64,000 nucleotides of DNA, from contig JBGAGE010000006.1 of NCBI GenBank assembly GCA_044226865.1, forward strand, positions 248,001 to 312,000, read 5' to 3'. Shown here piece after piece: positions 1 through 9,106 of the stretch. This DNA comes from TMP-86 sp044226865 (lineage in GTDB: Bacteria; Pseudomonadota; Gammaproteobacteria; Steroidobacterales; Steroidobacteraceae). Numbering within the stretch: the first letter of the stretch is position 1; each line of letters starts with the position of its first letter. The notes beneath the pieces are model-generated. The model had not been told where the DNA came from. It was given only the letters and a program-made list of their open reading frames with translations, and made no database searches. The position numbers and the translations under genes were made by a program.

Positions 1-644
1 TTTTCTTCCAGCCCGCCCGAATTCGGCGGGTAGTAGTTGTCCTGGTGCACCGACACCGTCAGCACGGACGGGTCTTCGATGAAGGCGTGCTCCTGGCTGT
101 TGCCGTGGTGCACATCCCAGTCGACGATGGCGACTCGGCCCATCTTGTGGACCTTCTGCGCGCGCTGCACCGTCAGCACATTGTTGGCAAATACGCAGAA
201 GCCGCGTGCCAGGTCCTTTTCGGCATGGTGGCCCGGCGGGCGCACCAGGCAATAGGCGTTGTCCACCTGGCCGGCCACCAGCGCATCCAGGCCCGCGAGG
301 CACCCGCCCGCCGAGAGCTGGGCGATTTCGAAGCTGCCCGTGCCGATGGGGGTGAGCTCCCCGGCATCCCCGCCCGTGCCGTTGCTCAATGCCTGTACGC
401 GGGCGATGTAATCGCGCGAGTGATAGGCGGCGATTTCTTCGATCTCGGCGCGCCGCGGCTTGATGCGTACCAGCTGGTCCAGCACCCCGGACACCTCCAG
501 AAGACCCAACAGCCGGCGCTTGGTCTGGGGGCTTTCGGGGTGCGCGTCGGGCTGGATCACCAGGCCATAGGGCAGGGGGCCGGCGCTGGCGCCGGTGTGA
601 TGCCAAAAATAGTGTTCATGACAGACGAACCCGGTACGATTCAT
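1..644 (-). CDS. Histone deacetylase family protein (acetyl-amide amidohydrolase), 3' end cut by window
   Basis: The minus-strand frame starts at ATG 644 and runs off the window edge, so the C-terminus is missing; about 214 residues are visible. The N-terminal half carries the class II histone deacetylase/acetylpolyamine amidohydrolase signatures RPPGHHA and VDWDVHHGN, which supply the zinc ligands and the catalytic His pair, followed by SVHQDNYYPP. Bacterial members remove acetyl groups from small amines such as acetylpolyamines or from proteins; the substrate cannot be read here. It is divergent from the LuxR-type regulator at 703, with 58 bp between the start codons, so the two may share a control region. 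No signal peptide is seen, so it is probably cytoplasmic. Confidence 0.85.
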   Translation of the reverse strand, partial: MNRTGFVCHEHYFWHHTGASAGPLPYGLVIQPDAHPESPQTKRRLLGLLEVSGVLDQLVRIKPRRAEIEEIAAYHSRDYIARVQALSNGTGGDAGELTPIGTGSFEIAQLSAGGCLAGLDALVAGQVDNAYCLVRPPGHHAEKDLARGFCVFANNVLTVQRAQKVHKMGRVAIVDWDVHHGNSQEHAFIEDPSVLTVSVHQDNYYPPNSGGLEE

Positions 645-702
645 AGGCTTACATTCCTTGGGCTTGGTTCAATCGATTCATTTGGATGGGGGAGACCGGA
701 AC

Positions 703-1710
703 ATGACAGCGCACGCGACCGCGCCGCCGGTCGATGCCCAGGTGCTCGGGGGATTGCTCCTGGATCTGTATCGCTTCGCGCGTGAGCTGCCACTGGCGGA
801 CTTCCAGCGGCGCGTGCTGGAGCGGCTGTCCGAGGCGCTGCCGTTCGATTCCGCGTGGTGGGGCATGTCGGAGCTGGATCGCGAGCTGCACAGTTCCTTT
901 CCTTTCCGGCTGCCGGCCGATTACGTCGATGCCTGGCGCGCCATCCGCGGCCACGATCTCATGGCCGATGCCGTCATCGGCACGCCGTCCGTCACCGCGA
1001 ATTTCGATACCGCGCGGCTGCACGCCACGCCCACGTTCGCGGCCTTCATGGACGCCTATGGCATCCGCCAGAGCATGTGCACGCTGCTGATGAATCCCAC
1101 GCTGAACCTGACCACCTTCCTGAGCCTGTATCGCCAGGGACCCGACGCGCAACCCTTCAGCGAGGCCGAGCGGCAATTCAAGCAGCTGGTGATGCCACAC
1201 CTGTGGGCGGCCTGGACCTCCAATTGGATTTCCCAGCTTGCCTCGGCCAAGGCGCACAGCTATTCCAGCCGGGTGACCTTGGCCGTGGCCGACCAGAAGG
1301 GCGTGCTGCACGCGGCCGAGGCGCGCTTCTCCGTGTTGATGCAGCATGAATGGCCGCAATGGATAGGGCCGGAGCTGCCCGTGGAAATCCGCGCCGGACT
1401 CAGCGATGAGCGGCCGGTGGAACGCACGTACTTGACGACGCGGGTGATCGCCGTGAGCGGCTTGTACCTCGTCGAGGTCCGCCGCCGTTCGCCGCTGGAT
1501 CGCCTCACGCCACGCGAACTGCTGGTCGCCGAACATTTCGGCAGCGGCAGGTCCTACAAGGAAATCGCCGCTGCGTTGCCGGTGTCCCCGGCTACCGTGC
1601 GCGCACATCTGCGGGCCATTTATTCAAAGCTGGAAATCTCCGACAAGACCGAACTGGCGGCGCTGCTGTCCGCGCATTCTGAGGTCGGCAGCCCTGCCGA
1701 ATACAACTAG
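703..1710 (+). CDS. LuxR-family transcriptional regulator with N-terminal sensor domain
   Basis: Protein of 335 residues. The C-terminal ~65 residues form a LuxR/FixJ helix-turn-helix (LTPRELLVAEHF ... YKEIAAALPVSPATVRAHLR). The first ~230 residues are a GAF-like sensory region rich in aromatic residues, with no receiver aspartate pattern, so this is a stand-alone effector-binding regulator rather than a two-component response regulator. ATG 703 is chosen because GGGGGAG lies just upstream; an in-frame TTG at 658 is the alternative. It sits 62 bp ahead of a TonB-dependent receptor and amidohydrolase on the same strand, and probably controls that uptake cassette. The ligand is unknown; no acyl-homoserine-lactone synthase is present nearby. 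Confidence 0.85.
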   Translation: MTAHATAPPVDAQVLGGLLLDLYRFARELPLADFQRRVLERLSEALPFDSAWWGMSELDRELHSSFPFRLPADYVDAWRAIRGHDLMADAVIGTPSVTANFDTARLHATPTFAAFMDAYGIRQSMCTLLMNPTLNLTTFLSLYRQGPDAQPFSEAERQFKQLVMPHLWAAWTSNWISQLASAKAHSYSSRVTLAVADQKGVLHAAEARFSVLMQHEWPQWIGPELPVEIRAGLSDERPVERTYLTTRVIAVSGLYLVEVRRRSPLDRLTPRELLVAEHFGSGRSYKEIAAALPVSPATVRAHLRAIYSKLEISDKTELAALLSAHSEVGSPAEYN

Positions 1711-1772
1711 TACAAATGGTCTATTCGCCTTTCCCGAGCCGGTGGCCTAAGCTCCGCGGACAACTATTTCCG

Positions 1773-4226
1773 ATGGGGATGATGATGCGATCCATTCACG
1801 TTTCGAACCTGACGATCCTGGGCCTTGCCATTGCCGCGGTGCTCTCGCCGGCGCTCGCCGTACGGGCGGCCGATGAGGCCGTGATCGAGGAAATCGTGGT
1901 CACGGCGCAGAAGCGCGCGGAGAGCGCGCAGGACATCGGCATCAGCATCAATGCCTTCAGCGGCGACCAACTGGCCGACCGGGGCGTCTCGACGGCCGAG
2001 GGCATCGCGCTGTACACGCCGGGCCTCACGGTGAACGAGACTGCCGCCACGGGCGTGCCCACCTACACCATCCGCGGCGTCGGCTTCCAGGACTACTCGA
2101 CCGCAGCCTCGTCCACGGTGGGCCTGTACTTCGATGAAGTGTCCATGCCCTACACGGTGATGAGCCGCGGCGCCATTTTCGACATCGAGCGCGTCGAAGT
2201 GCTCAAGGGCCCGCAGGGCGACCTCTACGGCCGCAACACCACGGCCGGCCAGATCAACTACATCAGCAAGCTCCCCACCAAGGATTTCCAGGCGGGCGTG
2301 AAGCTGGGCTACAGCAGCTTCCAGACCGTCGATGCCGACGGCTATGTGAGCGGACCGTTGTCCGACAACCTGCGCGGTCGAGTGGCCTTCACCACCACGC
2401 AATCCAGCGAGGGCTGGCAGAACAGCCTCACGCGCAATGACAAGCTCGGCAAGAAGAACGTGGTCGCGATCCGCGGCATGCTCGATGGCGACTTCGGCCC
2501 GGTGAACGCGCTGCTGCGTGTGCAGTACATCAAGGACAAGTCCGACAACAAGGCCAACACGGCCTACGACGGCCGCATCATCGGCCTCAGCCAGTTCGCG
2601 CTGCCGTACGCGGGCCTGCTGCCCTACGTCATCGCCGGCACCAACCCGCCCTGGTATAAGACGGGCGACAATCGTGCGGCCGACTGGACCAACAGCTACA
2701 CCGATCCGAACGGTGTCACCTACGATCTGCGCCCCAAGCGCAACAACGACCTGACCAGCATCTCGCTCAAGCTCAGCTGGGCCTTGTCCGACAGCCTCAC
2801 GCTCACCTCGGTGACGGGTTACGACAAGTTCAAGCGCAATGAGACCAATGACTGGGACGGCATGGCGATCGACGATTCCAGCAACATCAACACCTCGGAC
2901 ATCAAGGTGTTCTCGCAGGAATTGCGGGTCTCGGGTCAGAGCGACCGCCTGAACTGGGTAGGCGGTGTCTATTACTCCGACGACAAGGTCGACGAGTTCT
3001 ACAACTACTTCATGTCCGATTCCTTGTTCGGCAACGGCAGCGTTGAGTTCGGCGTTCCGCCGTTCGTGTTGTCGCCCATCCTGCAGTTGCACACCAAGTA
3101 CAACCAGAAGACCACCTCCGCCGCCGCCTTCGGCCACGTCGAATTCAAGTTCACCGACGCCTTGCGCATGACGGCGGGGCTGCGCTACACGGATGAAAAG
3201 CGCCGCTGGAGCGGTTGCACCTTCGATGCGGCGGACAATCCCGGTGGCGGGCCGGGTACGCTGGCGAGCTTCACGAACGTGCTGTTCGGCACCACCCTCG
3301 GCCGCGGCGCCTGCGCCACGATCGATGATGATCCGAGCTCGCCAAACTACATCTTTGGCGTGATTGGCACTCCGAATGCCAACAACGCGTTCCACGTTTA
3401 CGAGGAAACCATCCGCGCCAAGAAGTGGATGTACAAGCTGGGCTTCGACTACCACTTCAACCCCGATGTCATGGCCTACATCAGCTATGGCCGCGGTTTC
3501 AAGTCCGGCGGCTTCAACGGCGCGAACTCCAACACCACCCAGCAGCTGAAGGGCTATAAGCCCGAGCAGCTCGACTCGGTGGAGTTGGGCTTGAAGTCGA
3601 GCCTGGCCGACCATCGCCTGCAGATGAACCTGTCCGTCTTCAACTACGACTACAAGAACAAGCAGGAACAGGACCTGGCCGTGACCTTCGTCGGCAACAT
3701 CAGCGGCCTGACCAACGTGCCCAAGTCGCGCATCTATGGCGCGGAAGCCGACCTGCAGTGGCTCCCCATGAAGGGCCTGCTGTTCGACCTCGGCGCGGCC
3801 TGGCTGCATACCCGCGTCAGCGAGTGGCAGGCCGTGTCAGGCACCAGCGTGTGGCCCAACGTGGTTCGCTTCGATGCCTCCGGCAACGAACTGGCGCAGT
3901 CGCCGCATTGGCAGCTCAACGGCGGCGCGGACTACTCCCACGCCATGGGCAATAATCTCAAGTTCCACGCCGGCATGGATGCGAACTACAAGGGCTCGAC
4001 GGCGGGCAGCGCCGGCCGCATCCAGGATGCGACGGGTTCCTACACCGTGTTCAACGCACGCGTCGGTGTGAGCAACGCCAGCGATACCTGGTCGGTGATG
4101 CTATGGAGCCGCAACTTGTTCGACCGTTACTACTTCCCGGCGGCCTACCAGGGCGGCAACGGTCCGTGGGTGCGCAGTGTGGGCATGCCGCGCACCGTGG
4201 GCATCACCGGCGAATATAAATTCTGA
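1773..4226 (+). CDS. TonB-dependent outer-membrane receptor
   Basis: Outer-membrane beta-barrel importer of about 817 residues, powered by TonB-ExbB-ExbD. A signal peptide (MRSIHVSN... ending near AVRAA) is followed by a TonB-box-like segment EEIVVTAQKR, the plug domain (IRGVGFQDYS ... VEVLKGPQGDLYGRNTTAG), and a barrel ending in the typical aromatic terminus EYKF. Start is uncertain: ATG codons at 1773, 1779, 1782 and 1785 are all in frame, and the signal peptide fits any of them. Its stop overlaps the start of the amidohydrolase at 4226, so receptor and enzyme are translationally coupled. The plug type (IRGVG, ...VTAQKRAES) is the Sphingomonas/Xanthomonas-like class used for diverse organic substrates rather than classic siderophore receptors; substrate not determinable. 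Confidence 0.93.
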   Translation: MGMMMRSIHVSNLTILGLAIAAVLSPALAVRAADEAVIEEIVVTAQKRAESAQDIGISINAFSGDQLADRGVSTAEGIALYTPGLTVNETAATGVPTYTIRGVGFQDYSTAASSTVGLYFDEVSMPYTVMSRGAIFDIERVEVLKGPQGDLYGRNTTAGQINYISKLPTKDFQAGVKLGYSSFQTVDADGYVSGPLSDNLRGRVAFTTTQSSEGWQNSLTRNDKLGKKNVVAIRGMLDGDFGPVNALLRVQYIKDKSDNKANTAYDGRIIGLSQFALPYAGLLPYVIAGTNPPWYKTGDNRAADWTNSYTDPNGVTYDLRPKRNNDLTSISLKLSWALSDSLTLTSVTGYDKFKRNETNDWDGMAIDDSSNINTSDIKVFSQELRVSGQSDRLNWVGGVYYSDDKVDEFYNYFMSDSLFGNGSVEFGVPPFVLSPILQLHTKYNQKTTSAAAFGHVEFKFTDALRMTAGLRYTDEKRRWSGCTFDAADNPGGGPGTLASFTNVLFGTTLGRGACATIDDDPSSPNYIFGVIGTPNANNAFHVYEETIRAKKWMYKLGFDYHFNPDVMAYISYGRGFKSGGFNGANSNTTQQLKGYKPEQLDSVELGLKSSLADHRLQMNLSVFNYDYKNKQEQDLAVTFVGNISGLTNVPKSRIYGAEADLQWLPMKGLLFDLGAAWLHTRVSEWQAVSGTSVWPNVVRFDASGNELAQSPHWQLNGGADYSHAMGNNLKFHAGMDANYKGSTAGSAGRIQDATGSYTVFNARVGVSNASDTWSVMLWSRNLFDRYYFPAAYQGGNGPWVRSVGMPRTVGITGEYKF

Positions 4227-5959
4227 TGCGCCTGCTCGCGGGCGCCTGGCTCGCGGCGGCGGGACTGCTTCAGGCCGTCCCGTCCTCCGCGGCCACACCG
4301 GCGCCCGCGCCCGCCGATGCCGTCTTCGTGCACGGCGCGATCTACACGCAGGAAGCGGCCCAGCCCTGGGCGCAAGGGTTGGCCGTGTCCAATGGCCGCA
4401 TCGTAGCGGTCGGCACGGATGAACAGATGCGGGAATGGAGCGGCCCGCGCACCCGGCGCGTGGATCTGCACGGCCGGATGCTCATGCCCGGCCTCATCGA
4501 TGCGCACGTGCACGCCGGCGATGGCGCCATGGCCGACTTGTTCGATTGCCTGTTCGCGCCCGACGCCACGCCGGACCAGGTCCGCGCCGTCCTCAAGAAA
4601 TGCGTGGCCCATGCTTCGCCCGGCACCTGGATCACCGGCGGCAAGTGGGACAGCGACTTCTTCAACCGCTTCAAGCTGGGATCGCCACGACGCTGGCTCG
4701 ATGCCATCGCCGGCGATCATCCGGTGCTGTTCTGGGATGATGCCTTCCACAACCTGTGGGTGAACTCGGCGGCACTCGCCAAGGCCGGCATCACGGCGGC
4801 AACGGCGGATCCTCCGGGCGGCCGCTTCGAGCGCGAGGCGGGCAGCCGCGAACCCAACGGTCTCGTCATCGAGACGGCGGCGGAGGGCTTGCGCGCCTCC
4901 ATCCCCGCGCGTTCGCCGGCGCAATACCGCCGCGGCGTGCTGCATGCGCAGGACCTTGCGCATGCCTTCGGCATCATCGGCTTCAAGGACGCGGATGCCG
5001 ATGCGCCGCAGGCCGCTGCCTACACTGCCGTCGACAAGGCGGGCGAGCTCCGCGTGTATGTCGCCGCCTGCATCAAGACCCAGACCGGCTCCGACAAGCC
5101 GGATGAGGTGTTCAACTTCGATGCCATCGAAGCGGTGCATCGCGCGAATCAATCGCCGCTGGTGGATACGCGCTTCGTGAAGATCTTCCTCGACGGCGTG
5201 CCCACGCCGGCGCGCACCGCCGCCATGCTGGCGCCGTACCTGCCGGATGCGGCCGGGCAGCGCACGCCGGGCATGTTGCACGTGAACCCGGAGACGCTCG
5301 CGCGCGATCTCATCGAGTTCGACAAGCGCGGTTATACGGTGAAGATGCACGCGGCGGGTGATCGCGCCGTGCGCGTGGGCTTGGATGCCATCGCCGCCGC
5401 GCGCGCCGCCAATCCCCATTCCACGCTGCGGCACGAACTTGCGCATGCCGGCTACATCGACGAGACGGACCTGGCGCGCTTCGCCAAGCTCGGCGCGGTT
5501 GCCGAGCTGTCACCTGTGATCTGGTATCCCTCGCCCATCATCGATGCGGTGCTCTCCGCCGTCGGTGAGCGCGGCCGCCATTACTGGCCGGTGCGCGCGC
5601 TCGAGGACCTGCACACGCCTCTGGCCGCGGGTTCGGATTGGCCCTCGGTGGTGCCGTCGATGGATCCGTGGAGCGGGATCGAAGCGCTGGTGACGCGCGC
5701 CGATCCGGCCTCGGACAAACCCGAGCGCTTGTGGCCCGAGCAGGCGATCACGCTGCCCGAGGCGCTGCGCATCTACACGCTGGGCGGCGCCGCGGCACTG
5801 CGGCGCGAGGACGCGACGGGCTCGATCAAGGTGGGCAAGTCCGCGGATTTCATCGTGCTCGACCGGAATCTCTTCAAGGTGCCGGTGCAGCAGGTGAGCG
5901 AGGTGCGCGTGTTGAGCACCTGGTTCCAGGGACGTGAGGTGTATTCGCGCGGCAAGTAG
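4226..5959 (+). CDS. YtcJ-type amidohydrolase (Amidohydro_3 family), exported
   Basis: Metal-dependent hydrolase of 577 residues. A signal peptide spans residues 1 to about 25 (MRLLAGAWLAAAGLL...SSA). Metal and active-site signatures appear in family order: H94-V-H96, a Lys in VKIFLDG, KMHAAGD, RHELAHAG and GSDWPS, followed by the C-terminal beta-sandwich segment SIKVGKSADFIVLD. Family members cleave amide or related C-N bonds in small molecules; the substrate is unknown. The ATG overlaps the receptor stop (TGATG), so the enzyme probably processes in the periplasm what the receptor imports. A convergent PQQ sugar dehydrogenase follows after 41 bp containing a small hairpin. Confidence 0.9.
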   Translation: MRLLAGAWLAAAGLLQAVPSSAATPAPAPADAVFVHGAIYTQEAAQPWAQGLAVSNGRIVAVGTDEQMREWSGPRTRRVDLHGRMLMPGLIDAHVHAGDGAMADLFDCLFAPDATPDQVRAVLKKCVAHASPGTWITGGKWDSDFFNRFKLGSPRRWLDAIAGDHPVLFWDDAFHNLWVNSAALAKAGITAATADPPGGRFEREAGSREPNGLVIETAAEGLRASIPARSPAQYRRGVLHAQDLAHAFGIIGFKDADADAPQAAAYTAVDKAGELRVYVAACIKTQTGSDKPDEVFNFDAIEAVHRANQSPLVDTRFVKIFLDGVPTPARTAAMLAPYLPDAAGQRTPGMLHVNPETLARDLIEFDKRGYTVKMHAAGDRAVRVGLDAIAAARAANPHSTLRHELAHAGYIDETDLARFAKLGAVAELSPVIWYPSPIIDAVLSAVGERGRHYWPVRALEDLHTPLAAGSDWPSVVPSMDPWSGIEALVTRADPASDKPERLWPEQAITLPEALRIYTLGGAAALRREDATGSIKVGKSADFIVLDRNLFKVPVQQVSEVRVLSTWFQGREVYSRGK

Positions 5960-5961
5960 TG

Positions 5962-5978
5962 CGCTCGCCGCGCGAGCG
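5962..5978. terminator. Possible bidirectional terminator hairpin
   Basis: A 6-bp perfect stem CGCTCG/CGAGCG with a 5-nt loop lies in the 41-bp gap between two convergent genes. There is no T-run on either side, so it may act as a weak terminator or mRNA 3'-end stabiliser. Judged on position and symmetry only. Confidence 0.35.
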
Positions 5979-6000
5979 TCGGGCCGCCGCGCGGGATCGA

Positions 6001-7095
6001 TCAGCCGTCCTTGCGCGGCGTCAGCTTGAGCAGCCGGCCCTTGCCACCATCTTCCAGCACCCAGATGGCGCCGTCCGGACCTTGCTCGACTTCGCGGATG
6101 TGCGCGCCCATGTCCCATTGATCGGCCTTGGCAGCCCGTTCGCCCTCGAGCTTGATGTGGATCAGCGCCTGTCCCGACAACGCGCCGATGAAGGCGTCAC
6201 CCTTCCACTGCGGAAACATGTGGCCCGAGTAGATCATGAGGCTGGACGGCGAAATGGAGGGATTCCACCACACCTTGGGCGCTTCGAAACCATCGCCCGG
6301 GGCGTGATCCGGAATGTCGCGGCCATCGTAGTGGCTGCCATTGGAGGCGCGTGGATAGCCGTAGTTCGCGCCCTGCTTGATCAGGTTCATCTCGTCCCCG
6401 CCCTGCGGGCCCATCTCGACCTCCCACAGAAGCCCACTGCCATCGAAGGCGAGGCCGAGCGGATTGCGATGCCCCAGCGACCAGGTCTGCGGCTGTCCGC
6501 CGTGAGCGAGCTTGATGACCTTGCCCAGGTTGGTGCGGGGGTCCTGCGCGGGATCGAACTTCTGCCGCTCGCCGGATGAGATGAACAGCGAGCCATCGGG
6601 CGCGAAGGCCAGCCGGTGGCCGAAATGCCCGCGGCCGGTGGTCTTGTCCTGCTTCCAGACGATGGTGAGATCGTCCAAACGGGGGGACTTTCCCAGGACC
6701 AGGCGCGCATGGGCGACCACGGCGCCGAATGTATCGTCTGGGCCTGCTTCGACCCAACTCAACCACACCAGGCTATTGCCGGCGAAGGCTGGGTCTGCCA
6801 TCACGTCCCCGAATCCGCCTTGTCCGCCTTCCGCGACGGCGGGCGTGCCGGCGACCGGCGTCACCTCACCACTGTTGGTATCCACCAGCAACAGGCGTCC
6901 GGCTTTCTCCGTGACCAGCGCCGCGCTGGTCATGGGCACGCCGCTCCCGGGCAGGAAGGTCATGGCCCAGGGCTGGTTGAACATCGCCCGTTGCGTCGCC
7001 GTGAACGGCAATTGCGACTTGGGCTCCTGCGCGCATGCCGTGCATGCAAGTGCGGCGACCTGTGCGAGCAAGGCGAATGTGCGCGTCATCATCAT
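6001..7095 (-). CDS. PQQ-dependent sugar dehydrogenase (YliI/Asd-like beta-propeller)
   Basis: Soluble periplasmic quinoprotein of 364 residues, of the glucose/sorbosone dehydrogenase family that oxidises aldose sugars with PQQ. It has an N-terminal export signal with cysteines around LACTACA (not a canonical lipobox). Family motifs include HFGHRLAFAPDG, SLGHRNPLGLAFD, EMGPQGGDEMNLI and NYGYPRAS, which form the PQQ and calcium site. It starts 7 bp downstream of the stop of the amidohydrolase at 7103-8401, in the same direction, so the two form an operon. Length is normal for the family. No PQQ synthesis genes are in the window, so the cofactor must come from elsewhere in the genome or from outside. 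Confidence 0.9.
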   Translation of the reverse strand: MMMTRTFALLAQVAALACTACAQEPKSQLPFTATQRAMFNQPWAMTFLPGSGVPMTSAALVTEKAGRLLLVDTNSGEVTPVAGTPAVAEGGQGGFGDVMADPAFAGNSLVWLSWVEAGPDDTFGAVVAHARLVLGKSPRLDDLTIVWKQDKTTGRGHFGHRLAFAPDGSLFISSGERQKFDPAQDPRTNLGKVIKLAHGGQPQTWSLGHRNPLGLAFDGSGLLWEVEMGPQGGDEMNLIKQGANYGYPRASNGSHYDGRDIPDHAPGDGFEAPKVWWNPSISPSSLMIYSGHMFPQWKGDAFIGALSGQALIHIKLEGERAAKADQWDMGAHIREVEQGPDGAIWVLEDGGKGRLLKLTPRKDG

Positions 7096-7102
7096 GCGGA
7101 CC

Positions 7103-8401
7103 TCAGCGTGCAGATTTCACCACGTCGCCACCCTTCATCACGAAGCCTACCTGGGTGAGTATACCGACATCCTTCAGCGGATCGCCGGACACCGCGATCA
7201 GGTCGCCGTAACGCCCGGCCTCGATGGCGCCCACATCCTTGTCGCGCCCCAGTGCCTGCGCCGCATTGACGGTGGCGGCCTGGATCGCCTGCAGCGGCGT
7301 CATGCCCCATTCGACCATCTTCGCAAATTGCCGGGCATTGTCGCCGTTCGGATAGACGCCACCATCGGTGCCGAATACCATCTTCACGCCGGCCTTGAAC
7401 GCGGCCTTGAAGTTCTGCCGCTGCTCCAGCGCGATGGCGCGATCCTTTTCCAGCGATTCTCGGAAGACGCCGTTCTTCGCGCCTTCCGCCTGCGTGTAAT
7501 CGCTGTTATAGATATCCATGCTGAACCAGGTGCCGTGCTGTCTGGCAAGCGCGAAGCTCTCCGCGTCGGCGAGGCTCGCGTGTTCGATGGTGTCCACGCC
7601 GGCGCGGATCGCGTCCTTGATGCCGGCCGCGCCATGCGCGTGCACGGCCACCTTCATCCCGAGCATGTGCGCCTCGTTGACCAGTGCCTGCATCTCGGCC
7701 AGGTCGTATTGCTGGCCTCCCACGGTGTCCGTCTTGGAAAACACGCCGCCCGTGCCGCAGAACTTGATGACCTCGGCGCCGTACTTGCGCAGTTTGCGCA
7801 CCGTTGCGCGAATCTCCTCCGGCCCGTTGGCAACCGCTGGTTGAGGTTCGTAGATCGAGGGCGGAAATTCGGTGGTGTCACAATGCCCACCGGTGGCACC
7901 CAGCGCATACGTGGCGGGCACGATGCGCGGTCCCTGCACGTAACCGCCTTCGATGCCTTGCTTGATCGCCACGTCGTCGTAGTGACTGGAACCGACGTTG
8001 CGCACGGTGGTGAAACCGGCCTCGATCGTCTTCAGCGCATTGGCCACGCCCACCACGGTGAAGAAGTTGTCCGTGTATTCCAGGCGCTTGTACCCGGACA
8101 ATCGCGGATCGCTTGTCAGGTGAACGTGCATGTCGATCAGGCCGGGCAGCAGCGTCATGCCCGGAAGGTCCACACGGCGCGCGCCGACGGTTGATCCGGA
8201 CGATGCCGCGCTGCCTTGCGTGCCAACCGAGGCAATGCGGCCGTCGGTGATCACGATCTGCGGCTTGTCGACGCTGCGCCCGGTGAGCACGTCGATCATG
8301 CGATCGGCCGTGACGACCACGGTATCGGCGCGTGCGGGCAGCACCTGGCAGGACAGGGCGATGAGGGCGGCGGATGCCCAACTCGTGGATTTCAAGCACA
8401 T
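7103..8401 (-). CDS. Metal-dependent amidohydrolase, imidazolonepropionase-like
   Basis: Exported amidohydrolase of about 432 residues. The signal peptide (MCLKSTSWASAALIALS...PARA) supports ATG 8401, preceded by AAGAGG eight bases upstream; a longer in-frame start at 8458 would bury the signal. Metal ligands follow the family order: DMHVHL near residue 88, an active-site Lys in VIKFCG, VAVHAHG, EHAS and FGTDGG. Related enzymes include prolidase-like dipeptidases and carboxypeptidases acting on Xaa-Pro or Xaa-Arg. It precedes the PQQ sugar dehydrogenase in an operon and resembles the amidohydrolase at 11827, suggesting expansion of this hydrolase type. Substrate unknown. Confidence 0.9.
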   Translation of the reverse strand: MCLKSTSWASAALIALSCQVLPARADTVVVTADRMIDVLTGRSVDKPQIVITDGRIASVGTQGSAASSGSTVGARRVDLPGMTLLPGLIDMHVHLTSDPRLSGYKRLEYTDNFFTVVGVANALKTIEAGFTTVRNVGSSHYDDVAIKQGIEGGYVQGPRIVPATYALGATGGHCDTTEFPPSIYEPQPAVANGPEEIRATVRKLRKYGAEVIKFCGTGGVFSKTDTVGGQQYDLAEMQALVNEAHMLGMKVAVHAHGAAGIKDAIRAGVDTIEHASLADAESFALARQHGTWFSMDIYNSDYTQAEGAKNGVFRESLEKDRAIALEQRQNFKAAFKAGVKMVFGTDGGVYPNGDNARQFAKMVEWGMTPLQAIQAATVNAAQALGRDKDVGAIEAGRYGDLIAVSGDPLKDVGILTQVGFVMKGGDVVKSAR

Positions 8402-8530
8402 GAATTCGGCCTCTTGCAGAGCTGGACGGCCACGTTCCGTGGGCGTCGTGGGTGCCATGATATGTCAATATTCCTGCGCCGGTGCGTCCGATGCGGGCCG
8501 TGCACCGCTGTGGGTGTATTCTTGCCGCCC

Positions 8531-9106
8531 ATGCGCACCATCATCCCAGTCGTCTTGTTCTGCACGGGCCTTGCTACCTGGGGCGTCGTCGACGCAACGG
8601 CGCAGGCGCAGAACACGCCGTCCCCGTCGCGCCGCCCGCCCGCGCGCAGCGTGCAGGAACTCATGCTCACGCAGATCGACCCGGCTGCCGATGCGCTGTG
8701 GGCCGCAGTCAGCACCATCAGCAATGCCAGCGGCGTGCACGAGAATCAGCCGCGCACCGAGGCCGAGTGGGCTTCCCTGCGGCGCAGCGCGCAACAATTG
8801 ATTGCCGCCAGCGATGCGCTGATGGTCAAGGGATTGCCCGTCGTGATCGCCGGCGAGCCGCCACCCAAGCCTGCGGATGAGGACGAGACGCCCAGCGACG
8901 TCGCCCTGTCGCAGGACATCCAGAAAGCCATCGACAAGAATCCCGCGCTGTTCGCACGTCACGCCTTGCGCCTGCGCCAGACGGCGGTGAGCGCGCTGGG
9001 CGCCATCGACAAGCGCGACCCGAAGGCGTTGTTCGACCTGGGCGAGGACATCGATCGCGCCTGCGAACAATGTCATCGCAAGTATTGGTATCCTGATGCC
9101 AAATGA
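8531..9106 (+). CDS. Cytochrome c'/c556-like monohaem protein
   Basis: Periplasmic protein of 191 residues with a signal peptide (MRTIIPVVLFCTGLATWGVVDATAQA). A single haem-binding CEQCH lies at residues 178-182, close to the C-terminus, which with the helical, Ala/Gln-rich body is the layout of the four-helix-bundle cytochrome c' class. Such proteins bind gases or shuttle electrons. ATG 8531 is chosen because it begins the signal peptide. It overlaps the oxidoreductase at 9103 by 4 nt and diverges from the amidohydrolase/quinoprotein operon across 129 bp. It could accept electrons from a periplasmic quinoprotein, but this is inference from proximity. Confidence 0.85.
   Translation: MRTIIPVVLFCTGLATWGVVDATAQAQNTPSPSRRPPARSVQELMLTQIDPAADALWAAVSTISNASGVHENQPRTEAEWASLRRSAQQLIAASDALMVKGLPVVIAGEPPPKPADEDETPSDVALSQDIQKAIDKNPALFARHALRLRQTAVSALGAIDKRDPKALFDLGEDIDRACEQCHRKYWYPDAK

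Noticed and set aside
703..1710. Quorum-sensing LuxR receptor for acyl-homoserine lactone
   Set aside because: The N-terminal domain lacks the recognisable autoinducer-binding motif pattern and no luxI is nearby; described only as a LuxR-family sensor-regulator.
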